In this document: positions 36,441-46,088 of the stretch, piece after piece
Numbering within the stretch: position 1 is the first letter of the stretch
How the letters are laid out: each line of letters starts with the position of its first letter
Origin: Saccharothrix violaceirubra
Lineage (GTDB): Bacteria; Actinomycetota; Actinomycetes; Mycobacteriales; Pseudonocardiaceae
Assembly (NCBI RefSeq): GCF_014203755.1
Contig: NZ_JACHJS010000001.1
Location: forward strand, 7,290,387-7,354,386
Direction of reading: 5' to 3'
Length of the DNA stretch: 64,000 nucleotides
Notes under the pieces: generated by a model
Told to the model about the DNA's origin: nothing
What the model saw: the letters and a program-made list of their open reading frames with translations, nothing else
Databases searched by the model: none
Translations under genes and position numbers: made by a program

Positions 36441-37415
36441 TCACGCCAGGGCCGTCAGGAGTCCGGCCTCCACGTCGGGCGGCAGGCCGGCGCGGCGGGG
36501 GCGGTCCGGGCCGAGGGACCGTTCGTACGCCAACGCGTCGACGGCCGTCTCGGCGGTCGGTCTTGTCCGGAGGCCGGCGGCGAGGGCGGGGCCGGGATCG
36601 CGGAACATCAGGGCGCGGTGCGAGGCGGGCAGCCACAGCGGCAGTGAACGCGGCCCGGACCACGGCGTGACGCCGTGCGCTTCGAGCACGTCGGTGGGCA
36701 CGCGCACCAGCTCGGTGCCCTGCGGTGCGGTCGCCCCCGCGATCTCGCCGAGCACCAGGCTCAGCGGGTCGGCCGGTCCGATGCCGTCGAACGTGCCGGT
36801 GACCCGCCGCTCGGCCGCGTCGACGACCCAGGCCGCGAGGTCGCGCACGTCGACGTGCTGCGCGGCCTGGTCGGGCACGTCGGGCACGGCCACCCGCCCA
36901 CCCCGGCTCAGCCTGTTCGGCCAGTAGCCGAACCGGTCGGTCTTGTCGCCCGGCCCGGTGATGAGTCCGGCCCGGACGATGAACGCGCGGTCGCCGCACG
37001 TGTCCCGCACCGCGTTCTCGCTGGCCACCTTCACCGATCCGTACCGGTCCGGCGACATGGGCGCCCCCGGGTCGTCCTCCAGCGGCGGCAGGGTGGTCCG
37101 GCTGCCGGGCGTGCCGTGGTCGGCGTAGACCGAACAGCTCGAGACGAACGTCCAATGCGGAACGTGCCCGAGCACCCGCAACGCGTCGCGCACCCAGGTG
37201 ACGGACATGGTCGCCACGTCGACCACCGCGTCGACGTCGATGCCGCGCAACGCGTCCAGCCCGGTGTTCCGGTCGACGGGCACGTGCACCGCGCCGTCGG
37301 GCACGTTCCCGGAGACACCGCGTGCCGCGCACACCACCTCGTGTCCGCGCCGCACGCCTTCGGCGGCCACTGATCCACCCAGGAAGACCGTCCCGCCGAG
37401 CACCAGCATCCGCAT
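36441..37415 (-). CDS. NAD-dependent epimerase/reductase
   Basis: 324 residues of the extended SDR type. MRMLVLGGTVFLGGSVA is the Rossmann Gly-rich loop (atypical GGTxFLG of the CSP41-like/reductase subgroup). FVSSCSVYAD and the YGSVKVASE stretch supply the Tyr-x-x-x-Lys-type pair (the Tyr precedes Lys by three). A pair of neighbouring ATGs at 37415 and 37409 serve as possible starts. It ends 13 nt before the metallo-hydrolase start, so the two are probably co-transcribed. Confidence 0.83.
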   Translation of the reverse strand: MRMLVLGGTVFLGGSVAAEGVRRGHEVVCAARGVSGNVPDGAVHVPVDRNTGLDALRGIDVDAVVDVATMSVTWVRDALRVLGHVPHWTFVSSCSVYADHGTPGSRTTLPPLEDDPGAPMSPDRYGSVKVASENAVRDTCGDRAFIVRAGLITGPGDKTDRFGYWPNRLSRGGRVAVPDVPDQAAQHVDVRDLAAWVVDAAERRVTGTFDGIGPADPLSLVLGEIAGATAPQGTELVRVPTDVLEAHGVTPWSGPRSLPLWLPASHRALMFRDPGPALAAGLRTRPTAETAVDALAYERSLGPDRPRRAGLPPDVEAGLLTALA

Positions 37416-37510
37416 GATCCCCACAGTGGCGGCGGACCACCCGACACGCCAGTGCGTACGCCCACAGCGAACATCGAACACACGTTCGGGTGGTGCGCGT
37501 CAAGACGAAG

Positions 37511-37525
37511 ATCGGCTAAGCCGAT
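37511..37525. promoter_or_regulatory. palindrome just before the DUF3800-like gene
   Basis: ATCGGC (37511-37516) and GCCGAT (37520-37525) flank a 3-nt centre, ending 8 nt before the GTG. Either an operator or an RNA hairpin near the start codon. Confidence 0.35.
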
Positions 37526-37533
37526 ATCCGCAC

Positions 37534-38076
37534 GTGAGCGTGCATGCTTTTGTGGACGAATCCCGCCGGAACGACACGTACTACCTGGCAGCGGCGATCG
37601 TCGACCCGAAAGACCTGACCGTCCTGCGCAAGCGCCTGGGCGGGCTGCTTCTCCCCGGTCAGTACGAATTGCACTTCAAGAAGGAGATGCCGAGTCGGCG
37701 GAAGGAGATCCTGTCCCGACTGGTCGAGTGGCAGGCCAAGGCGGTGATCCACCAGGCGTCCTGCGGGCGTGACGTCGAAGCGGCCCGGCAGGCGTGTGTG
37801 GCCCGACTCGCCGAGGATCTGATCGACGTGAACTGCGTGCGGCTGGTCCTGGACTCCAGGGAGGAGCGGGATGTGTTCGACATGCGGACCATCCGGACGA
37901 CGCTCGGCAAATACCCGAGAGCCTCAGGGTTCATCTACGAACACATGTCCAGTACGCGGGAGTCGCTGTTGTGGATCGCTGACGCGGTGGCGTGGTCGCA
38001 CGGTGCGGGAGGCGATTGGGCCCGGAGGGTGCGGCCGGTCGTCGAGGAAGTGGTGTGGGTCGACATCCGACCCTGA
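37534..38076 (+). CDS. DUF3800-like protein
   Basis: 180 residues. The N-terminus HAFVDESRRNDTYYLAAAIV matches the DUF3800 pattern (short beta strand, Asp-Glu-Ser, then a hydrophobic strand), and a basic LHFKKEMPSRR and late IADAVAWSH follow it. DUF3800 is suspected to adopt an RNase H-like fold; catalytic use is unproven. It stands alone between the epimerase unit and the purSQL operon. Confidence 0.65.
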   Translation: MSVHAFVDESRRNDTYYLAAAIVDPKDLTVLRKRLGGLLLPGQYELHFKKEMPSRRKEILSRLVEWQAKAVIHQASCGRDVEAARQACVARLAEDLIDVNCVRLVLDSREERDVFDMRTIRTTLGKYPRASGFIYEHMSSTRESLLWIADAVAWSHGAGGDWARRVRPVVEEVVWVDIRP

Positions 38077-38085
38077 ACAGCGCGA

Positions 38086-38121
38086 AACCCAGCCGTCGAC
38101 CGTCCGGACGTTGACTGGGTT
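38086..38121 (+). terminator. hairpin after the DUF3800-like gene
   Basis: AACCCAG (38086-38092) pairs with CTGGGTT (38115-38121), with a further CGTC/GACG pairing inside. It is 10 nt after the stop. Only a weak pyrimidine run follows. Confidence 0.45.
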
Positions 38122-38293
38122 CACTTCCCCGGCTTACGGGCCGAAGCTGGGATCAGGTTAGCAGAGGGGACGGTCGAAACGGGCGGCACGATCGGGTGAA
38201 CTCGTGCCCTCCGCCACCTGTGAACTCGATGAACACCCAGCTCAGGTAGGCTTCGCCGGTACCGCCAGCCCTCCTACCTTGGAGCAGCCTGTC

Positions 38294-38533
38294 GTGGCCC
38301 GAGTCGTCGTCGACGTCATGCCGAAGCCCGAAATCCTCGACCCGCAAGGACAGGCGGTGGCCAACGCGCTGCCCCGTCTCGGGTTCGACGGAGTCGAAAC
38401 CGTCCGTCAGGGCAAGCACTTCGAGCTGGAGGTCGCCGACGACGTCGACGACGCCACGCTCGCCAAGATCGCCGAGACGTTCCTCGCCAACCCCGTCATC
38501 GAGGACTGGGTCGTGCGGCGGGTCGAGGCATGA
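38294..38533 (+). CDS. purS: phosphoribosylformylglycinamidine synthase subunit PurS
   Basis: 79 residues, the small adaptor of the three-part FGAM synthase (PurSQL). Its [19 protein letters not shown] and [18 protein letters not shown] are family consensus. The GTG has GGAG 9 nt upstream and a TACCTT -10 box at 38275-38280, so the leader is very short. It overlaps purQ by 4 nt (ATGA). Confidence 0.95.
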   Translation: MARVVVDVMPKPEILDPQGQAVANALPRLGFDGVETVRQGKHFELEVADDVDDATLAKIAETFLANPVIEDWVVRRVEA

Positions 38534-39201
38534 GGGTCGGGGTCATCACGTTCCCCGGCACGCTCGACGACGTCGACGCCGCCCGCGCGGTCCGCTACGC
38601 CGACGGGGAGGCCGTCCCCCTCTGGCACGCCGACCACGATCTCAAGGGCGTCGACGCGGTGATCGTGCCCGGTGGCTTCTCGTACGGCGACTACCTGCGC
38701 TGCGGTGCCATCGCCCGCTTCGCGCCGGTCATGACCGAGGTGATCGAGGCCGCGAACAAGGGCATGCCGGTCCTGGGCATCTGCAACGGCTTCCAGATCC
38801 TGGCCGAGGCGCACCTGCTGCCCGGCGCGTTGATCCGCAACCACAAGTTGCACTTCGTCTGCCGCGACCAGTGGCTGAAGGTCGAGAACAACGACACCGC
38901 GTGGACCACGCGCTACGACAAGGGCGCCGAGATCCTCGTGCCGCTCAAGTCCGGCGAGGGCGGCTACCAGGCCGACCGGAACACGTTGGACGAGCTGGAG
39001 GGTGAAGGCCGCGTCGTGTTCCGCTACGTCGGCGACAACCCCAACGGTTCGCGCAACAACATCGCCGGCATCACGAGCGCCAACGGCCGCGTGGTCGGGC
39101 TCATGCCGCACCCGGAGCACGCGATCGACGCGCTGACCGGGCCGACGGACGACGGACTGGGCATGTTCCTGTCCCTGCTCGACGCGGTGGTGAACGCGTG
39201 A
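38530..39201 (+). CDS. purQ: phosphoribosylformylglycinamidine synthase subunit PurQ
   Basis: 223 residues, the glutaminase that feeds ammonia to PurL. The nucleophile Cys85 lies in [10 protein letters not shown], and the His-Glu of the triad in MPHPEHA near the C-terminus. The ATGA and GTGA overlaps on either side bind purS, purQ and purL into one coupled operon. Confidence 0.97.
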   Translation: MRVGVITFPGTLDDVDAARAVRYADGEAVPLWHADHDLKGVDAVIVPGGFSYGDYLRCGAIARFAPVMTEVIEAANKGMPVLGICNGFQILAEAHLLPGALIRNHKLHFVCRDQWLKVENNDTAWTTRYDKGAEILVPLKSGEGGYQADRNTLDELEGEGRVVFRYVGDNPNGSRNNIAGITSANGRVVGLMPHPEHAIDALTGPTDDGLGMFLSLLDAVVNA

Positions 39202-41456
39202 CCGACACCGTCAAGCACGCCGAGTCCACTCCGGACCAGGAGCAGCCCTACAAGGAGCTGGGCCTGAAGGACGACGAGTACGCCCGCATCCGCGAGATCC
39301 TCGGCCGCCGGCCGACGGACGCGGAGCTGGCCATGTACTCGGTGATGTGGAGCGAGCACTGCTCCTACAAGTCGTCCAAGGTGCACCTCAAGTACTTCAC
39401 CGAGACGACCACCGACGAGATGCGCTCGAAGATGCTCGCGGGCATCGGCGAGAACGCCGGCGTGGTCGACATCGGCGACGGCTGGGCGATCACGTTCAAG
39501 GTCGAGAGCCACAACCACCCGTCGTACGTCGAGCCGTTCCAGGGCGCGGCCACGGGCGTGGGCGGCATCGTGCGCGACATCCTCGCCATGGGTGCCCGTC
39601 CGCTGGCCGTGATGGACCCGCTGCGGTTCGGTCCGGCCGATGCGCCGGACACCCGCCGCGTGCTGCCGGGCGTGGTCGCGGGTGTCGGCCAGTACGGCAA
39701 CTGCCTGGGCCTGCCCAACATCGGCGGCGAGGTCGTGTTCGACGCGACGTACGCGGGCAACCCGCTGGTCAACGCGATGTGCGTGGGCTCGATGCGGGTC
39801 GAGGACCTGCACCTGGCGCACGCGTCGGGCACCGGCAACAAGATCATCCTGTACGGCGCGCGCACGGGCCTCGACGGCATCGGCGGCGTGTCCGTGCTGG
39901 CGTCGGAGACGTTCGACGACACGGCCGGCAAGCGCAAGAAGCTGCCGAGCGTGCAGGTGGGCGACCCGTTCACCGAGAAGGTGCTGATCGAGTGCTCGCT
40001 GGAGCTGTTCCGCGAACGCCTCGTGGTCGGCATCCAGGACCTCGGCGGCGCGGGCCTGTCCTGCGCCACGAGCGAACTCGCCAGCGCCGGTGACGGCGGC
40101 ATGCGCGTCCAGCTCGACCGGGTGCCGCTGCGCGCGTCGGGCATGACCCCGGCCGAGGTGCTGTCCAGCGAGTCGCAGGAGCGCATGTGCGCGGTCGTGC
40201 GACCCGAGGACGTGGACGCGTTCATGGCCGTCTGCGCCAAGTGGGACGTGATCGCGACCGAGATCGGCGAGGTCACCGACGGCGACCGCCTGGTGATCAC
40301 GTGGCACGACGAGGTCGTGGTGGACGTCCCGCCGCGCACGGTCGCCCACGAAGGCCCGGTCTACCACCGCCCGGTGCAGCGCCCGGACGACCAGGACGCG
40401 CTCCAGGCCGATACGCCCGACCAGCTCGCCCGCCCGGCCGCCGACGAGGTCCTCGACCTGGTCAAGCGGATGGCCGCGTCCCCCAACCTCGCGTCCCGCG
40501 AATGGGTCACGCAGCAGTACGACCGGTACGTGCGCGGCAACACGGTCCTGGCCCAGCCCGCCGACTCGGGCATGATCCGGATCGACGAGTCCACCCACCG
40601 GGGCGTCGCCCTGGCCACGGACTGCAACGGCCGCTACACCCGGCTCGACCCGTACACGGGCGCGCAGCTCGCGCTGGCCGAGGCGTACCGGAACGTGGCG
40701 ACCACGGGCGCGACCCCGGTCGCCGTGACGAACTGCCTGAACTTCGGTTCGCCCGAGGACCCGGCCGTGATGTGGCAGTTCGAGCGGGCCGTGAAGGGCC
40801 TGGCGGACGGCTGCGCGCAGCTCGGCATCCCGGTGACCGGCGGCAACGTCAGCTTCTACAACCAGACCGGCTCGACCGCGATCCTGCCGACGCCGGTCGT
40901 CGGCGTGCTCGGCGTGATCGACGACGTCCGCCGCCGCATTCCCACGGGCATCGGCGCCGAGGCGGGCGAGACGCTGTTGCTGCTCGGCGAGACGCACGCC
41001 GAGTTCGGCGGCTCCGAGTGGGCGCACGTCGTGCACGGTCACCTCGGCGGCCTGCCGCCCAAGGTCGACCTGGCCCGGGAGAAGCTGCTCGGCGAGATCC
41101 TCGTGGCGGGTTCGCGCGACGGCATGCTGTCCGCCGCGCACGACCTGGCCGAGGGCGGTCTGGCCCAGGCGCTGGTCGAGACGTGCCTGGTGGGGGAGGT
41201 GGGTGCGCGGATCTTCCTGGCGGGCGACGCGTTCACCGAGCTGTTCAGCGAGTCCGCCGGCCGCGTGCTGGTGGCCGTGCCGCGCACCGAGGAACTGCGG
41301 TTCACGGACATGTGCACGGCGCGTGGTCTGCCGTGGCGCAAGGTCGGCGTGGTCGACCCCGAGTCGAAGGCGCTGGAATTCCAGGGCCTCGGCGAGCTGG
41401 GGCTCGACGAGCTGCGCGCCGCGTGGTCGGGCACGCTGCCCGCGCTGTTCGACTGA
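39198..41456 (+). CDS. purL: phosphoribosylformylglycinamidine synthase subunit PurL
   Basis: 752 residues, the small (no glutaminase) PurL type. It uses ATP and PurQ-derived ammonia to turn FGAR into [15 protein letters not shown] near residues 51-61 holds the catalytic His; [32 protein letters not shown] and [10 protein letters not shown] follow in order. The GTG overlaps the purQ stop (GTGA). Confidence 0.97.
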   Translation: MTDTVKHAESTPDQEQPYKELGLKDDEYARIREILGRRPTDAELAMYSVMWSEHCSYKSSKVHLKYFTETTTDEMRSKMLAGIGENAGVVDIGDGWAITFKVESHNHPSYVEPFQGAATGVGGIVRDILAMGARPLAVMDPLRFGPADAPDTRRVLPGVVAGVGQYGNCLGLPNIGGEVVFDATYAGNPLVNAMCVGSMRVEDLHLAHASGTGNKIILYGARTGLDGIGGVSVLASETFDDTAGKRKKLPSVQVGDPFTEKVLIECSLELFRERLVVGIQDLGGAGLSCATSELASAGDGGMRVQLDRVPLRASGMTPAEVLSSESQERMCAVVRPEDVDAFMAVCAKWDVIATEIGEVTDGDRLVITWHDEVVVDVPPRTVAHEGPVYHRPVQRPDDQDALQADTPDQLARPAADEVLDLVKRMAASPNLASREWVTQQYDRYVRGNTVLAQPADSGMIRIDESTHRGVALATDCNGRYTRLDPYTGAQLALAEAYRNVATTGATPVAVTNCLNFGSPEDPAVMWQFERAVKGLADGCAQLGIPVTGGNVSFYNQTGSTAILPTPVVGVLGVIDDVRRRIPTGIGAEAGETLLLLGETHAEFGGSEWAHVVHGHLGGLPPKVDLAREKLLGEILVAGSRDGMLSAAHDLAEGGLAQALVETCLVGEVGARIFLAGDAFTELFSESAGRVLVAVPRTEELRFTDMCTARGLPWRKVGVVDPESKALEFQGLGELGLDELRAAWSGTLPALFD

Positions 41457-41464
41457 CGGGACAC

Positions 41465-41490
41465 GGGGTGGTCGGGCGACCGACCACCCC
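41465..41490. terminator. hairpin between purL and a convergent muramidase gene
   Basis: A perfect 10-bp stem, GGGGTGGTCG (41465-41474) with CGACCACCCC (41481-41490), and a 6-nt loop. It is placed to end transcription from both sides. Confidence 0.6.
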
Positions 41491-41495
41491 GCCGG

Positions 41496-42269
41496 TCAGC
41501 CGTCGGCCAGGGCCTTGAGCCGGTCCTGTGCGCCGTTGAACCTGTTCTGGTCGATCGGCGACGACGTGTACTGCCAGAACGTGTGGACGTTCCACCGGTA
41601 CGGCAGCGTGCCGACGCTCGACGAGTACCGCGCGACCCACAGCGGGTTGGTGGAGCTGAAGTCGCCGGATACGCACTGGTTCCACCAGTTCGTCGACGTG
41701 TAGATCACCGGCCACCGCCCGGTGCGGGCGCGGTAGCGGTCGCTGAACGCCTTGATCCACGCCGTCATCGCCGTCTTGCCCAGCCCGTAGCAGGTGGCGC
41801 CGTACGGGTTGTACTCCATGTCCAGCGCGCCGGGCAGGGTCTTGCCGTCACGCGACCACCCGCCGCCGTTGTCCACGAAGTAGTCGGCCTGTGTCGCGCC
41901 GGACGATTTGTCGGGCAACGCGAAGTGGTACGCGCCGCGGATCATGCCGACGTTGTAGGACCCGTTGTACTGCTGGGCGAAGTACGGGTTCTTGTAGCTC
42001 GTGCTCTCGGTCGCCTTCACGTAGGCGAACCGTTTGCCCTGCCCCCAGTAGGTGCTCCACGCGACGTTGCCCTGGTGGCTGCTGACGTCGACGCCCTCGA
42101 CCGCGGCCTGCGCGGCGGGTGCGGCGAACCCGGTGGCCACGCCTTCGTGCTTGACGATCTGCGAGCCCATCGCGTGGTCGACGACGGGCGCGGCGGTGGC
42201 GGCGGTGCCGACTAACGCCAGTCCGGCGCAGGAGACGAGCACGGCGGCGACGCGGGCGAGTGGTCTCAT
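41496..42269 (-). CDS. secreted GH25 muramidase
   Basis: 257 residues. A signal peptide (MRPLARVAAVLVSCAGLALVGTAATA) precedes a glycoside hydrolase 25 domain: VEGVDVSSHQGNV, FAYVKATESTSYKNPYF, MIRGAYHFALPD and the catalytic-type ALDMEYNPYG (Asp and Glu). It is a Chalaropsis-type lysozyme cleaving peptidoglycan. A close paralogue lies immediately upstream on the same strand. Confidence 0.93.
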   Translation of the reverse strand: MRPLARVAAVLVSCAGLALVGTAATAAPVVDHAMGSQIVKHEGVATGFAAPAAQAAVEGVDVSSHQGNVAWSTYWGQGKRFAYVKATESTSYKNPYFAQQYNGSYNVGMIRGAYHFALPDKSSGATQADYFVDNGGGWSRDGKTLPGALDMEYNPYGATCYGLGKTAMTAWIKAFSDRYRARTGRWPVIYTSTNWWNQCVSGDFSSTNPLWVARYSSSVGTLPYRWNVHTFWQYTSSPIDQNRFNGAQDRLKALADG

Positions 42270-42368
42270 TTGCGGTACTCCTCGGAGCAGGTTCGGCGGT
42301 GCCCGGGAAGTGTGCCGATCACTTCACCGGGGCAACCAGTGGAATGGTCGTTTGTTCACCGGGGCGCC

Positions 42369-43166
42369 TCACCCGGCGGCGATGCGGGTGAGCTGGTCGT
42401 GCGTGCCGTTGAAGAGGTTCTGGTCGCCGGGGAACAGGCCCGCCGCCTGCCACTGCCAGATGGTTTCGTAGTCCCAGCCGTTCGGCAGGTCGCCCAGTAC
42501 GTCCGTGTAGTGCGCGACCCACAACGGGTTCGTCGCTCCGAAGGAGACGGACGTGCCGACGCACCGGTCCCACCAACTCGTGGACGTGTAGATCGTCGGG
42601 AAACGCGACGTGCGCTCGGCGACGCGGTCGCTGAACGCCTTGACCCACGCGCCCATCGCGTTCTGGTCCAGGCCGTAACACGTGTCCCCGTAAGGGTTGT
42701 ACTCCAGGTCCGCGGCGCCGGGCAGCGTGCGGCCGTCCGCGTTCCACCAACCCCCGTTGTCCACGAAGAAGTCCGCCTGCTCGGCGCCGCCGGACCGGTC
42801 GGGCAGCGCGAAGTGGTACGCACCGCGGATCATGCCGACCGCGTGCGCGCCGTCGTACTGCTGGTGGAAGTTCGGGTTCTTGTACGTGGTGCCCTCGGTC
42901 GCCTTCACGTACGCGAAGCGCGCGCCGTCGTCCCACGGCCGCTGCCAGTCCACGTCGCCCTGATGGCTGCTGACGTCCATGCCCGGCACGGAACCCGGCG
43001 TGTAGGCGGGCGGCCCGTCCGCACGTGCCGACGTGCCCTCGTGCTTCCGGATCTGCGAACCCGCGTAGTGGTCGGCGGACCCGGCGGGCAGCGCCGACGC
43101 GGCCGGTGCGAGTGGTGCGGTGAGCGACAGCGCGGCGACAAGAGCGGTCCAGGTGCGGGTGCTCAC
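42369..43166 (-). CDS. secreted GH25 muramidase (tandem paralogue)
   Basis: 265 residues with the same plan as its neighbour: signal peptide, GSQIRKHEG spacer, then GH25 with MDVSSHQGDVDW, FAYVKATEGTTYKNP and AADLEYNPYGDTC. The GTG start fits the leader. Both proteins share the short motif SQI-KHEG before the catalytic domain, so they arose by duplication. The spacer between the genes is about 100 bp. Confidence 0.93.
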   Translation of the reverse strand: MSTRTWTALVAALSLTAPLAPAASALPAGSADHYAGSQIRKHEGTSARADGPPAYTPGSVPGMDVSSHQGDVDWQRPWDDGARFAYVKATEGTTYKNPNFHQQYDGAHAVGMIRGAYHFALPDRSGGAEQADFFVDNGGWWNADGRTLPGAADLEYNPYGDTCYGLDQNAMGAWVKAFSDRVAERTSRFPTIYTSTSWWDRCVGTSVSFGATNPLWVAHYTDVLGDLPNGWDYETIWQWQAAGLFPGDQNLFNGTHDQLTRIAAG

Positions 43167-43247
43167 GGCGCCCCCCGTTCGGTCGACGGTGCTGGTACGT
43201 CCGGCCTAGATCGTCGGCCTTCCCGCCGTGTTCCGCATCCGGGGCCG

Positions 43248-44171
43248 TCACCCGGCCGGTTCGTCGCCCGCCGGTTTCGCCAGGGGCCAGCCCTGGTCGG
43301 GAGTGCGCAGGGCGACGTCGGCGCCGAGCGTCAGCGTGCCGCGCACGTCCGCGGGCGGTTCGGGCGCCAACGCGAGGAACGTGCCCACGGTCGCGTCGGA
43401 CAGCTCGACCCGTCCCGAGAACGTCGTGTCGGTGAACGCGATGCCGCCGTCGAACCGGGCTTCCCGCAGGTCCAGGCGTCCGTGGAAGATCGCGCCGGAC
43501 AGCAGCACGGGCTTGCCGAACGTGGCTCCCCGGAACGCGGTGATGCCGTGGAACCGCGCGCGGCGCGCGGTCAACCGGCCGACCCGACGACCCTCCAACC
43601 GCAGGTACTCCAGGTTCGCGCCGGTCAGGTCCAGGTGGTAGAGCACCGGATCGGTGTCCATCCCCCACGGCAGCAGGTCGGTGATCAGGCGTTGCGCGGT
43701 CAGCCGGACGGTGCGTTCGCGGTCCTGGTCGCCCTGCTCGACCCCGGACTGGTCGGGGTCGGCCGGCGTCGTCGTGAACGCCTCGTGCGTGAACGGTCTC
43801 CGCAGATATGCGCACAGCACGTCCAGCACGGTCTGCTTGTAGCGCGGCGTAGTGCGTGCCAGGTTCGCCAACGCGTGCATCGCGCCCACACGCACCTGGT
43901 CGGCGTCGTGCCCGAGCATCTCGACCGCGCGGGCGAACCGCTCGTCGGCGATCTTCACGCTCTCCAGGTCGTGCCGGGCCTCCTCGGTGCGTCTGCGCCG
44001 GTCGTTGAGCCACAACGCGTACAGCGCCACGATCGACCCGCCCGCGAGCCCGCCGGTCTTGATCGCCTCGCCCAACCCGGTCCTCGGGTCGACCAGCAGC
44101 AGCACGACGATCGTCGCCACCGTCACCAGGATCGCCGCGATGCCGCTGAGCAGCAGTCCGCGCTTGCGCAC
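43248..44171 (-). CDS. membrane-anchored pentapeptide-repeat-like protein
   Basis: 307 residues. Two N-terminal helices (LLLSGIAAILVTVATIVVLLLV and the GGLAGGSIVALYALWL segment), then basic NDRRRRTEE, a helical ERFARAVEMLGHD region, and a C-terminal beta region with weak pentapeptide-like repeats (LTARRARFHGITAFRGATFG...). The helix after the anchor, VRVGAMHALANLA, looks HEAT-like. Function unknown. It is 1 nt after the stop of its paralogue upstream. Confidence 0.7.
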   Translation of the reverse strand: MRKRGLLLSGIAAILVTVATIVVLLLVDPRTGLGEAIKTGGLAGGSIVALYALWLNDRRRRTEEARHDLESVKIADERFARAVEMLGHDADQVRVGAMHALANLARTTPRYKQTVLDVLCAYLRRPFTHEAFTTTPADPDQSGVEQGDQDRERTVRLTAQRLITDLLPWGMDTDPVLYHLDLTGANLEYLRLEGRRVGRLTARRARFHGITAFRGATFGKPVLLSGAIFHGRLDLREARFDGGIAFTDTTFSGRVELSDATVGTFLALAPEPPADVRGTLTLGADVALRTPDQGWPLAKPAGDEPAG

Positions 44172-44172
44172 G

Positions 44173-45168
44173 TCAGTCCCTCCCCAGGCCGGTCGAACCG
44201 GCGAACTTGGTCTCGCCCAGGAAGCGGGCGCCGGTCAGGACGACCTCGCCCTCGGACGCGTCGACCTTGCTGAACCACGCTTTCCCGTGGAAGACCGCGT
44301 TGTCCAGCCGCAGCCGACCCTTGCACTTCGACTCGGTGAAGTACGCGTCGCCGTGCACCACGAGCCCGCGGAACGACGTGGAGTGCGAGAACGTCGCGCC
44401 GCGCACCAGCAGTGTGCCGACCTGCCGTTCCGAGATGTCGAAGTACTCCAGGTAGGCACCGGTGAGATTGAGGACGTGGTGCTGCGCGTCGGCGTCCCGC
44501 AGGCCCGGGAGCAGGTTGTTGATCAGGAGTTGCGCGGTGTGCCGCACCTGCAGCTCGGGGTCGTCGGACTTGCCGCGCCGGAACGGCCGCCGCAGGTAGG
44601 CGCACAGGACGTCCAGCACGGTCTGCCGGTACTCGTCGCGGTTGCGTGCCAGGCCGGCCAGCGCGTGCAACGCCCCCGACCGCACCTGCTCGGTCTCGTG
44701 CCCGAGCAGTTCGATGGCGCGCGCGAACCGTTCGTCGGCCACGCGGGACCGGTCGTGCTCGGCCCGCGCGTTCTCCAACTCGTGCCGGCGCGTCTCGATC
44801 GCCTGGCGTTCCTCGTCGGTGCGTCTGCGCCGGTCGTTGAGCCACAACGCGTACAGCGCGACGACCGCGCCGCCGGCCAGGCCACCGGTCTTGATCGCCT
44901 CGTTCTTCGGCGCGTTCGGGTCCACGGCGAACAGCCAGCCCGTGACCAGCAGGAACAGGCCGATCGAGCCGAGTAGCGTGGCGGGGAGCATGCTGCCGCG
45001 CCGACGCAGCGACAGGGAGGCGAGCACGACGGCTGTCACGATCACGACGCAGCCGGCGATCCAGAGTTGACCCACAAGACGGGAATTCTCGCCGGTGACG
45101 AGGCGCACGGTGACCAAATCGGCGCCGAGAGCAAAGGGACGGTGTGCCAACTCACCGGATTGGCCCAT
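44173..45168 (-). CDS. membrane-anchored pentapeptide-repeat-like protein (tandem paralogue)
   Basis: 331 residues from the ATG at 45168. Same order as its neighbour: two helices, ALYALWLNDRRRRTDEE, an Arg-rich coiled segment, ERFARAIELLGHETEQVRSGALHALAGLA, and a C-terminal repeat region ending with GTLLVRGATFSHSTSFRG and VVLTGARFLGETKF. A later start at GTG 45108 is plausible, as the ATG leaves only 33 bp to the divergent methyltransferase gene. Function unknown. Confidence 0.7.
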   Translation of the reverse strand: MGQSGELAHRPFALGADLVTVRLVTGENSRLVGQLWIAGCVVIVTAVVLASLSLRRRGSMLPATLLGSIGLFLLVTGWLFAVDPNAPKNEAIKTGGLAGGAVVALYALWLNDRRRRTDEERQAIETRRHELENARAEHDRSRVADERFARAIELLGHETEQVRSGALHALAGLARNRDEYRQTVLDVLCAYLRRPFRRGKSDDPELQVRHTAQLLINNLLPGLRDADAQHHVLNLTGAYLEYFDISERQVGTLLVRGATFSHSTSFRGLVVHGDAYFTESKCKGRLRLDNAVFHGKAWFSKVDASEGEVVLTGARFLGETKFAGSTGLGRD

Positions 45169-45201
45169 GATGTACCGGTCGACCGAGCAAGGGAGTGACG
45201 A

Positions 45202-46023
45202 GTGGACGGCGTTGAGCGCCCCGCGTGGGCGCCCGGAGACATCGACCTGGGACGCCCGAGCATCGCGCGGGTCTACGACTACTGGCTCGGCGGCGCGCAC
45301 AACTTCGCCGTGGACCGCATGGTGGCGGACAAGGTGCTCGCCGACGTACCGGTCCTGAAATCGGTCATCCTCAACCACCGCGCGTTCCTGCGCCGTGCCG
45401 TGCGCTTCCTGCTCGACCAGGGCATCCGGCAGTTCCTCGACCTCGGGTCCGGCATCCCGACCGTCGGCAACGTGCACGAGATCGCGCAGGCCGTCGACCC
45501 CGGCGCCCGCGTCGTCTACGTGGACATCGACCCGGTCGCCGTCGCGCACAGCCGGGCCATCCTGACCGGGAACCCGCTGGTGAACGTGCTCCAGACCGAC
45601 GTGCGCGACGCGGCAACGGTGCTCAAGTCGCCCGAGGTCCTCGACCTGCTCGACTTCGACCGCCCGATCGGCCTGCTGATGGTCGCGCTGCTGCACTTCG
45701 TGTCCGACGAGGAGGACCCGCGCGGCATCGTCGCGTCGTACCGGGACGCCCTGCCGGACGGCAGCTACTTGGCGCTCTCGCACGCCGGCTACGAACCGGG
45801 CGAGTGGAACCCGGCGTGGAACGAGGCGCGCAACACCTACAACCGGGGCGTCAGCGAGATGACCTACCGGCCCCGGCAGGAGGTCGAGGCGCTGATGACC
45901 GGGCTAGACCTCGTGGAGCCCGGCGTCGCCCGGCTTCCCCTGTGGCGACCCGACTCGCCGGACGACGTCGACGAGGGCGCGCACAGGTTCATGAGCTTCG
46001 GCGTGGTGGGACGGAAGCGCTGA
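45202..46023 (+). CDS. SAM-dependent methyltransferase (DUF574-type)
   Basis: 273 residues of the actinobacterial S-adenosyl methyltransferase family formerly DUF574. Hallmarks are PSIARVYDYWLGGAHNFAVDR at the start, FLDLGSGIPTVGNVHEIAQ for SAM binding, VYVDIDPVAVAHSRAIL and a C-terminal RLPLWRPDS. The substrate is unknown. GGGAG precedes the GTG. These proteins are often multi-copy in Streptomyces and relatives. Confidence 0.9.
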   Translation: MDGVERPAWAPGDIDLGRPSIARVYDYWLGGAHNFAVDRMVADKVLADVPVLKSVILNHRAFLRRAVRFLLDQGIRQFLDLGSGIPTVGNVHEIAQAVDPGARVVYVDIDPVAVAHSRAILTGNPLVNVLQTDVRDAATVLKSPEVLDLLDFDRPIGLLMVALLHFVSDEEDPRGIVASYRDALPDGSYLALSHAGYEPGEWNPAWNEARNTYNRGVSEMTYRPRQEVEALMTGLDLVEPGVARLPLWRPDSPDDVDEGAHRFMSFGVVGRKR

Positions 46024-46050
46024 TGTTCGACTCCACCCGGCGGGCGCCCG

Positions 46051-46088
46051 TATCCTCTGGGTTCGTGGTGGCAGGCCGGCGGACATGA
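46051..46088 (+). promoter_or_regulatory. -10 box and tiny leader frame before the GGDEF-EAL gene
   Basis: TATCCT (46051-46056) ends 8 nt before a GTG at 46065. That GTG opens a seven-codon frame (VVAGRRT) whose TGA overlaps the start of the next gene as ATGA (46085-46088). It could be a leaderless coupling cistron. Confidence 0.35.
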
